From: Oribacterium sp. UBA3737
Lineage (GTDB): Bacteria > Bacillota_A > Clostridia > Lachnospirales > Lachnospiraceae
Direction: 5' to 3'
Length of the DNA: 7,913 nt
Assembly (NCBI GenBank): GCA_002371295.1
Contig: DFGZ01000245.1
Location: 1-7,913, forward strand
Shown here: positions 1-4,985 of the stretch, piece after piece
Layout of the letters: each line of letters begins with the position of its first letter
Numbering within the stretch: position 1 is the stretch's first letter
Program-made: the position numbers and the translations under genes
Notes under the pieces: model-generated
The model's database searches: none
Told to the model about the DNA's origin: nothing
The model's input: the letters and a program-made list of their open reading frames with translations, nothing else

Positions 1-44
1 GGTGTTACCGATAGACGGTTGCCCTTGAAATATTGATTAGTTAC

Positions 45-90
45 AAAAAGTAACTGCCAAGTTTCTCAGGCTTAGGGCAGTTACTTTTTT
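45..90. terminator. Bidirectional hairpin terminator
   Basis: A perfect 14-bp inverted repeat pairs 45-58 with 76-89 around a 17-nt loop. The left arm starts with an A-run and the right arm ends in a T-run, so it can act as an intrinsic terminator in either direction. On the minus strand it directly follows, and includes, the stop codon of the small remnant at 81-191. On the plus strand it would insulate the downstream leader from whatever lies left of the window. Confidence 0.75.
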
Positions 91-191
91 GTATTTGTGC
101 GATCGTTTCGCTTATCGGCCTGTTTGCTGTTTTTACCCAGCTCATAGCCTATCTTAAATGCAGTGGATGTTGCTCTTTTGTTGCTGTGTCG
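81..191 (-). pseudogene. Minus-strand gene remnant, C-terminal tail only
   Basis: Read on the minus strand, an open stretch of 36 residues runs from a stop at about 192-194 to a TAA at 81-83. It includes the stretch ATSTAFKIGYELGKNS and has a basic, hydrophilic end (KRNDRTNTKK). There is no start codon or ribosome binding site in it. The stop codon lies inside a strong hairpin terminator, as expected for the true 3' end of a gene. I therefore read it as the surviving tail of a lost or displaced minus-strand gene. I do not recognise the family. It could also be a chance open frame, and the terminator placement is the main support. Confidence 0.3.
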
Positions 192-201
192 TTAATATAA
201 T
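170..201 (+). promoter_or_regulatory. Possible promoter for the large repeat protein
   Basis: A perfect TATAAT lies at 196-201. The best -35 candidate is TTGCTC at 170-175, with a long 20-nt spacer, so only the -10 box is convincing. A start around 207-209 would place the 211-286 inverted repeat at the very 5' end of the transcript. That agreement is the reason for reporting it. The leader before the start codon at 363 would then be about 155 nt. Confidence 0.35.
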
Positions 202-210
202 GATATCTAG

Positions 211-286
211 TACATCGATTCTTAAATAACTGGAACAAATGCTTGCCTGCTTAACCTGAGAGTGCAGTTATTTCGCGAACGATGTA
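211..286 (+). promoter_or_regulatory. Structured leader: long two-part hairpin
   Basis: Two nested perfect arms pair in register. TACATCG (211-217) pairs with CGATGTA (280-286), and AAATAACTG (224-232) pairs with CAGTTATTT (265-273). A symmetric 6 by 6 internal loop separates them and a 32-nt apical loop (233-264) closes the structure. It begins a few bases after the probable transcription start and lies about 75 nt before the start codon of the large gene. No U-run follows, so it is not a simple terminator. It could be an RNA regulatory element or a DNA-level palindrome, and I do not match it to a known riboswitch class. Confidence 0.45.
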
Positions 287-327
287 ATAGGTAAAAAAGA
301 GGTAAGGTTAAAAGGCAACATAGGTCA

Positions 328-347
328 ACGCACATCAACGCACATCA
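328..347 (+). repeat. Tandem 10-bp direct repeat before the start codon
   Basis: The unit ACGCACATCA occurs twice head to tail, just upstream of the AGGAGA ribosome binding site (350-355) of the large gene. It may be a slippage product or affect translation initiation. It is too short to say more. Confidence 0.4.
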
Positions 348-362
348 AAGAGGAGAAAGCTC

Positions 363-3300
363 ATGAAGGAAAGCGAGTGGGACGTAATTGATGATTTTGG
401 CGAAGTCGAAGTCAAGAATACTGTCAAGAAGACAGAAGCAAAGAATACCGGAAAGAAGACAGAAGTAAAGAACGCCGGTAAAAAGACAGCCGTGAAGAAC
501 GCCGGCAAGAAGACAGAAGCCAAGAACGCCGGTAAAAAGGCAGCCGTAAAGAACAACGTAAGGAAGGTTGAAGAAAAAAAGAAACTTTCTGATGATTTTG
601 ATGTGATCGATGATTTTGAGGACCTTGATGCGCCGGAGGAGAATGTTCCTAAGAAGACTGAAGCTATCCAGCCGAAGGGTAATCCCGTACAGCCGCAGGG
701 TCAGCAGAATGCGCAGGGTCAGCAGAATCCGCAGAACCAGCAGAACCAACAGGGCCAGTTTATTGCGCCCATTGTACAGCCCATGACGCCCCAGGCGCTG
801 CTTGCGGTTCCGCCGAAGCATCTGAATCCGGATCTTTGGGCTGCGCTTTATCATTTTGAATCGGTTTACGACGCTTTTCACAGCAATGTTGTTATTGCAG
901 CAGCTGATGTTGTGAGCTCCCGCGCACTCTGCGTAAATGCACTGGAAGAAAGAATGCTGACGCTGGAGGCAGAGGGAAAGACAGCTGAGACTGAATATGA
1001 TGAGTGTGTATTTGTTCGCAATGCTCTGCAAAACGGATGGCTTCCCAGCGATGTGCGTATGCTGATCGGTATGTACGAAGCCGTGCATCATCTTCCGGAG
1101 GGAAGCGCTAAGGGTAAGGGAATGGATACGCTTTCCTTGTTTACATCCGGTCGGGCAGATACCGTAGAAAGACGGTATGATATCCTGGATGCCGCTGTAA
1201 GCTATTTTCTTACCATGAACGGAAATGAAATGGAGGCTGTGTATAACGCGGTCAACACAGTGATCTCCAATCCGGTGCAGTATACAGAGATGCCCAATGA
1301 TGAGAAATTTCAGCATAATGCATATGGGATCGATCTCAGACTCAAAAGCCTCAGAGTAAAGGCTGAATTCACCGGACCCCGCCGCGAGCGGCTGAAGCAG
1401 GTGGAAAAAGAGAAGAATGATTATATTATGGAAACCCTGACCGAAGAGGATATGGAGAAGTTTGCTCCTCATAAGGGACATAAGCATAATAAGATCAAAA
1501 AGAGTAACCGTAAGGCTCTGAAGGAGGTTTACGGCGAGGAGATTTACGACGACATCGACGAGATGCATAAGGGCAGCATGGAGGAGCGCAGGGTAAAGCT
1601 TTACCATGCATACGGAACCCGGCTCATGAAGGAGGGCAAGGAGGTTCTGGAGCTCGACTTTGCCGGTTCCGGCTTCCAGGATGTTGCGCACGCGCATAAG
1701 GGCAGAAACGGTATTGTATATCAGAACCGGGAAGAGGTCATGGAGCAGAACTACGGCGGAGCGCGTGTAGAAAAGAAGGGCGGCGGAAAGTTCAGGTTCA
1801 TCCGCGCCGAGAATAAGCCGGTAAAGACAAATGACGGAAAAACGCTGACGAAGACCCGGTACAGCATTGCCGGCCCGACGCCGACTTTATGGCTGTTCCC
1901 CGGAACCTTCAATTTAGGGGACTACAGTATTGAGAGCACTAAGGTTTATGCAAGAGATTTCGCCCAGAAATTCCTTGAGCCCCACTTTAGAGCGTGGGAG
2001 GCGGGTACTGAGGTTCCGCATGACCTGCATCTGGTCATCACCGGTCACAGCCGGGGGGCTGTAGCTGCAGGCCAGAGTGTCAAGCTGATCAATAAGTATG
2101 TTCAGAAATATGCAAAGGCATATGCGAAAAAGAATAATAAGCATCTGGATTTTGCAAAGTATGTGCATTATGATGTTACGCTGAGAGAACCGGTTCCCGG
2201 AGTAGTGACCAATATTCATCTGGCCAGCTGCAACCTGAAAGACATCCCCAATGTGAACACAACGATCATCTGTTCTATGGCCCAGGAGCACGGTGATTTC
2301 CTTTATCCTCTGCAGCATGTAAAGGGAGCGAAGAAGCTGATCATCGGGACCGCCGAGCATACAAACATGAAGGAAACGGATAGTTCCCAGATGCATCTGA
2401 TGGATGATCATAATGCGCACCAGGCAGGCTTTTATGACGCCGAGACCGGAGAGATGTACCGGGGAAGCGGCCTCAGCCAGCTGCCGGATGGCGTATATTT
2501 TCAGGATGAGAAGAATAATCTGATCCGTGTGACCAGCTACAGCCAGCTGGGCAAGGTGATCGATGCGGTTTATGACGGACAAGGAAAGCAGAGCACCCGT
2601 GTAAAGAATATCCACAAGATGACAAGGGACTGGTTCCTGGAGAATCATCTGGAGATGAGTTTCGCAGATGAGGAAGCGAGAACAGAGGAAACAGCTAAGT
2701 ATACCAATGTGGAAGACCGGATCCTGGATTCCCGGAAAACGCGGTTAAAGCCGGTGAAGGAGGCCATTCTTGAGCTGAAGAAGGTAAAGGCAAAGGAAAA
2801 TGTCAGCCGCACGGATATCCTCGCAGCAGAGGATATGCTGATCACAGCCTGCAGGGAATACATGCGTAAGACGGTCATCCCCACAGAGGGCGACAGTGCA
2901 TACAGAATGAATCTGGTCAGCGATGCGCTTTCCTTCACCATGAGGGAGAGAAACTACCAGATGAAGGCGCTGGAGAAGGAAAATGGTATCGAGATCGAAC
3001 ACGATCTGGATAATCGGATCTACGCCCATAAGGAACGGCTGGCCAAGAAGAATGGCAGTCTGGAGCGCAAGCTGGAAAAGGAAGAGAGACGGCTGAAAAA
3101 TGAAGAGAGCATCCAGACCATGGTCAAGGATACAGCCATGTGGTGCAGAGAGAGCCTTGCGATCTTGGATACCACAAGAGTGGGTAAGATCACCAGCGAT
3201 GAGTATGATGCATTTCATGAAATGCTTTCGGACGGCGCCAAAATGGGCGATAAGACAAGCGTTGCAGATTTCGAGGATTTTCTGAAGAAGATGACGAAGA

Positions 3301-3632
3301 TCTCGGACACCTACACCCTTTATCATGACAGCCCGCTCGGCCCGCTGACAAAGGATGGAAGGACAAGACTCAAGATTTCCAAAGACTGGAACGAATATGC
3401 AAAGCAGACAGGACTTGAACTGAACCAGAAGACCGCCTATATGGCTGATAAGGAGATGCCTATCGGATATAAGGTGGAGAGCCGGAGAAAGAGCGTAGAG
3501 AATCTTCAGACGCAGACCGAAGCGAAGAAAGCCATGGAGACACAGAAAAAGGCTAAGCTTCAGGAAGAGGCGAAGAAGAAGCTCGAGGAAAGAAAAAAGG
3601 CGCAGGCAAAGCCGGGACCGGTGATGGCGTGA
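363..3632 (+). CDS. Uncharacterised large protein with lysine-rich repeats and a lipase-like alpha/beta-hydrolase segment
   Basis: I do not recognise this 1089-residue protein as a named family. The ATG follows AGGAGA at 350-355 with good spacing. No signal peptide or membrane helix is evident, so it is probably cytoplasmic or exported by a non-classical route. In order: acidic DVIDDF motifs near residues 8-12 and 80-85 flank five 9-residue Lys-rich repeats (22-66); a Gln/Asn-rich linker spans 103-132; a mostly helical region follows. A hydrolase-like segment lies at about 500-700. It has a strand ending LWLFPGTF (about 509-516) and the elbow ITGHSRGA, with Ser563 as probable nucleophile. Candidate acid and base are Asp645 (HGDFLYPL) and His678, His683 or His686. 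GHSRG resembles class 3 lipase and DUF2974-like folds. The C-terminal half is charged and helical, with likely coiled coils near 887-925 and 1030-1080. Substrate is unknown. The 3' end overlaps the truncated hydrolase downstream, so the last residues may not be original. Confidence 0.85.
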   Translation: MKESEWDVIDDFGEVEVKNTVKKTEAKNTGKKTEVKNAGKKTAVKNAGKKTEAKNAGKKAAVKNNVRKVEEKKKLSDDFDVIDDFEDLDAPEENVPKKTEAIQPKGNPVQPQGQQNAQGQQNPQNQQNQQGQFIAPIVQPMTPQALLAVPPKHLNPDLWAALYHFESVYDAFHSNVVIAAADVVSSRALCVNALEERMLTLEAEGKTAETEYDECVFVRNALQNGWLPSDVRMLIGMYEAVHHLPEGSAKGKGMDTLSLFTSGRADTVERRYDILDAAVSYFLTMNGNEMEAVYNAVNTVISNPVQYTEMPNDEKFQHNAYGIDLRLKSLRVKAEFTGPRRERLKQVEKEKNDYIMETLTEEDMEKFAPHKGHKHNKIKKSNRKALKEVYGEEIYDDIDEMHKGSMEERRVKLYHAYGTRLMKEGKEVLELDFAGSGFQDVAHAHKGRNGIVYQNREEVMEQNYGGARVEKKGGGKFRFIRAENKPVKTNDGKTLTKTRYSIAGPTPTLWLFPGTFNLGDYSIESTKVYARDFAQKFLEPHFRAWEAGTEVPHDLHLVITGHSRGAVAAGQSVKLINKYVQKYAKAYAKKNNKHLDFAKYVHYDVTLREPVPGVVTNIHLASCNLKDIPNVNTTIICSMAQEHGDFLYPLQHVKGAKKLIIGTAEHTNMKETDSSQMHLMDDHNAHQAGFYDAETGEMYRGSGLSQLPDGVYFQDEKNNLIRVTSYSQLGKVIDAVYDGQGKQSTRVKNIHKMTRDWFLENHLEMSFADEEARTEETAKYTNVEDRILDSRKTRLKPVKEAILELKKVKAKENVSRTDILAAEDMLITACREYMRKTVIPTEGDSAYRMNLVSDALSFTMRERNYQMKALEKENGIEIEHDLDNRIYAHKERLAKKNGSLERKLEKEERRLKNEESIQTMVKDTAMWCRESLAILDTTRVGKITSDEYDAFHEMLSDGAKMGDKTSVADFEDFLKKMTKISDTYTLYHDSPLGPLTKDGRTRLKISKDWNEYAKQTGLELNQKTAYMADKEMPIGYKVESRRKSVENLQTQTEAKKAMETQKKAKLQEEAKKKLEERKKAQAKPGPVMA
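426..560 (+). repeat. Five 27-bp tandem repeats coding KKTEVKNAG-type units
   Basis: Five consecutive 27-bp units encode the 9-residue pattern KKT(E/A)(A/V)KN(A/T)G, with the last copy drifting to KKAAVKNNV. Most differences are synonymous or swap Glu/Ala and Ala/Val. That suggests unit duplication followed by drift, and copy number may vary between strains. The product is a flexible, strongly basic segment like bacterial histone-H1-type tails, suited to binding nucleic acid or another polyanion. Confidence 0.85.
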
Positions 3633-4102
3633 TCCCCTCGGAGCATGTGGAGATTATGGGAAGGAAGCTGGTGATTTCCTACACCATCTGTTACGATGCT
3701 ACGTTTTCCGATTTCCTCCTCACGATGGACAGAAAGACCAATCTCTACATCAACCCCTCGTGGGACTGGTCGGAAATTGTGGATCTGAATTACCGGATGC
3801 AGGGAATCAGTGCCATCCAGAACGGCGTCGTTCTCTTTAAACCGACGGTGGATGGCTGGAGCACGGTCATGGATCCTTACGGAAAGCTCTATTATAAGTT
3901 CTCTACTCTCGGGCAGGATTACGACAAGGTATTCTTTGCCGACGTTCCCTTCGGTAGAGCCAGAACCCTCTACAGGCATTTATACAAGTTCATCCGCCCG
4001 TTCTGGACGATCCTGATCCTGCTCGGTTTACTGGAGCTGGGCCGGGTGATCGCGCTGAATTTTATGAGAAAAAGAGGGAAAAGGGTTAAGAACGATGTCT
4101 AA
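3629..4102 (+). pseudogene. 5'-truncated carbon-nitrogen hydrolase, apolipoprotein N-acyltransferase (Lnt)-like
   Basis: This is the C-terminal half of a nitrilase-superfamily enzyme of the membrane-bound Lnt type, which N-acylates lipoproteins. Visible landmarks are the nucleophile block ISYTICYD (Cys21 from the GTG at 3629), the INPSWDW block, the AIQNGVVLFKP block, and the GWSTVMDPYGK block. The segment ends with a single membrane helix (about residues 125-145) and a basic tail, like the last helix of Lnt. The catalytic Glu and Lys and all N-terminal membrane helices are missing. Similarity appears to extend a few codons upstream in frame (GDGVIP, from about 3620), inside the 3' end of the large gene. 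The present GTG start is thus a formal choice, and no good ribosome binding site precedes it. Probably inactive. The family call is fairly secure; the exact subfamily (true Lnt or an Lnt-like nitrilase) is not. Confidence 0.75.
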
Positions 4103-4223
4103 TGAACACGTAAGCATTCGGCGCATTAGTCCGGTTCTTGTGATCCAGCTGCTTCTTACAAAGATAATGCGTTTTTCTTCACATCATTACACCTGCTCAA
4201 CGGCCGGAGCATTTGTAAAATAA
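4095..4223 (+). CDS. Possible 42-residue ORF or truncated gene start overlapping the hydrolase stop
   Basis: An ATG at 4095 overlaps the stop of the Lnt-like fragment by 8 bases (ATGTCTAA), a layout typical of translational coupling in an operon. AAGGG at 4081-4085 could serve as ribosome binding site. The product starts MSNEHVSIRRISPVLVIQLL and has one short hydrophobic stretch. It ends at a TAA just where the sequence turns AT-rich. It may be the first codons of the next gene in the original operon, cut off by insertion of the downstream module. I do not recognise it, and it may be a chance ORF. Confidence 0.25.
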   Translation: MSNEHVSIRRISPVLVIQLLLTKIMRFSSHHYTCSTAGAFVK

Positions 4224-4236
4224 TATAGGAGGAACA

Positions 4237-4267
4237 AGCCAGATCTACGACATGGGTAGGTCTGGTT
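4237..4267. terminator. Strong hairpin, probable terminator of the upstream region
   Basis: A 12-bp stem, with two G-T pairs, joins 4237-4248 to 4256-4267 around a 7-nt loop. The sequence after it is AT-rich (TTATTTAG, then a T6 run near 4282), so it may terminate the upstream transcript. The T-tract is not immediate, so efficiency is doubtful. It sits at the composition boundary, so it could also be an end of an inserted element. Confidence 0.45.
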
Positions 4268-4291
4268 ATTTAGTAAATAAATTTTTTAAAA

Positions 4292-4320
4292 TTGACAGAT
4301 TTATAGAATATTAATATAAC
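4292..4320 (+). promoter_or_regulatory. Near-consensus sigma-A promoter for the RNA/NYN module
   Basis: A perfect TTGACA (4292-4297) and TATAAC (4315-4320) are separated by exactly 17 bases, in AT-rich DNA. Transcription should start near 4327-4330, at the first helix of the structured RNA. GACAGAT occurs at 4294-4300, overlapping the -35 box, and again at 4331-4337, just after the start. These two sites could bind a repressor. Confidence 0.75.
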
Positions 4321-4327
4321 TTAATAA

Positions 4328-4437
4328 AAGGACAGATATAATTCTTGTCCAGCTTAGAGATGGCCAAAGGTCGCTTAAGTAAATCCCCGGTAATCCGTGG
4401 GTTGACGAAGAAGCGGTTTTTGGTTTTTTATTTTTTC
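4328..4437 (+). ncRNA. Structured leader or small RNA upstream of the NYN nuclease
   Basis: Between the promoter and the nuclease start lies about 110 nt that folds by inspection. Helix 1 pairs 4330-4334 with 4346-4350. An optional small hairpin pairs 4362-4365 with 4369-4372. A main stem pairs 4371-4376 with 4411-4416 (one G-U). Inside it a hairpin pairs 4382-4390 with 4395-4403, with one C-U mismatch and a UAAU loop. The main stem is followed at once by a T-rich tract (4417-4437), so the RNA can end as an intrinsic terminator before the nuclease gene. It could be an attenuator or riboswitch for that gene, or a free small RNA such as an RNA antitoxin. I compared it by memory with common riboswitch classes and found no convincing match. 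Optional and main stems share bases 4371-4372, so they compete. Confidence 0.5.
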
Positions 4438-4450
4438 AGGAGGTGTTTTA

Positions 4451-4873
4451 ATGAAGAAAAAGAACATGGATGTTTTTTTCGATGGAGAAAATGTATCAGC
4501 AAAGAAGTACAAGGAAGTAAAGAAAGAATTAGAGAGATTAGGAATTGCAGACACATCAAAAGTTTATGGACTACAAAAAGATATGCATACAAAAGGGTGG
4601 ACGGAAGTGTCTCATAATGATTCATCATTAGAGGATATAAGACTATACGGAGCCCCGTCAAAAGATAAAATTGATAAAAAGATAAAAAAAGATGTTAGAA
4701 AAAGCTGCAGTAATAAGAAAAATATCGATATCATCGTAATTGTTTCTTCTGATGGAGGTTATAAGGATGTAGTTGATGAAGCAAGAAAAGATAAAAAGAA
4801 GGTGGTTGTTATAGGTGAGAAAAAAACTCCAAAGAGATTACGAAAGTCGTGCAGTTTGTTTATAGAAGTATAA
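4451..4873 (+). CDS. NYN domain (PIN-like) nuclease
   Basis: This 140-residue protein is a minimal NYN-fold (LabA/DUF88-type) putative ribonuclease. It opens with MDVFFDGENVS, where Asp11 and Asn14 form the first acidic patch. Asp75 or Asp81 is a candidate second acid. The late block IIVIVSSDGGYKDVV carries Ser99, Ser100 and Asp101, matching the usual SxDGDF-like site, and is followed by the KVVVIGE strand. Family members cleave RNA in a metal-dependent way; activity and target here are unknown. Start choice is firm: AGGAGGTG at 4438-4445 is a near-perfect ribosome binding site five bases before the ATG. The gene is very Lys-rich and AT-rich compared with the genes to its left. Translation depends on read-through of, or processing after, the hairpin and T-tract just upstream. 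It shares orientation with the nuclease-helicase 112 bp downstream and may be co-transcribed with it. Confidence 0.85.
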   Translation: MKKKNMDVFFDGENVSAKKYKEVKKELERLGIADTSKVYGLQKDMHTKGWTEVSHNDSSLEDIRLYGAPSKDKIDKKIKKDVRKSCSNKKNIDIIVIVSSDGGYKDVVDEARKDKKKVVVIGEKKTPKRLRKSCSLFIEV

Positions 4874-4985
4874 AAAATATGCGGCTTGCTGATCTTTATA
4901 GATTGTTTATTATGTGATATATTGAATGGGTAAGCAGCTTTTATATCTACACACTGCGACTGTATTATAGGGAGAATAAGGGATA

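Noticed and set aside
250..268. CCTGAGAG in the leader loop, reminiscent of the TPP riboswitch CUGAGA box.
   Set aside because: None of the other conserved TPP elements (second pyrophosphate arm, ACCUGAU box) is present in the right order.
335..556. Minus-strand frame with a repeated FLPAFF pattern resembling a membrane protein.
   Set aside because: It is the exact antisense of the 27-bp Lys-rich repeats, and the hydrophobic periodicity is a mirror of that repeat.
426..560. Regular repeats considered as a CRISPR array.
   Set aside because: Units are contiguous with no spacers, and they keep a coding frame, so they are a protein repeat.
345..1697. Long minus-strand open frame opposite the start of the large plus-strand gene (450 codons).
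   Set aside because: It is the antisense of a well-supported gene, has Leu/Ile/His-rich low-complexity content, no recognisable motif and no ribosome binding site. It is open only because of the codon bias of the plus-strand gene.
1914..3326. Other minus-strand frames of about 100-245 codons within the large gene.
   Set aside because: No motifs, no start signals, and fully contained opposite a coding sequence.
4874..4985. Separate promoter for the nuclease-helicase gene between the NYN stop and its start.
   Set aside because: Several AT-rich hexamers are present (for example TTGAAT at 4922-4927), but none pairs with a -10 at acceptable spacing. Read-through from the upstream promoter is the simpler view.
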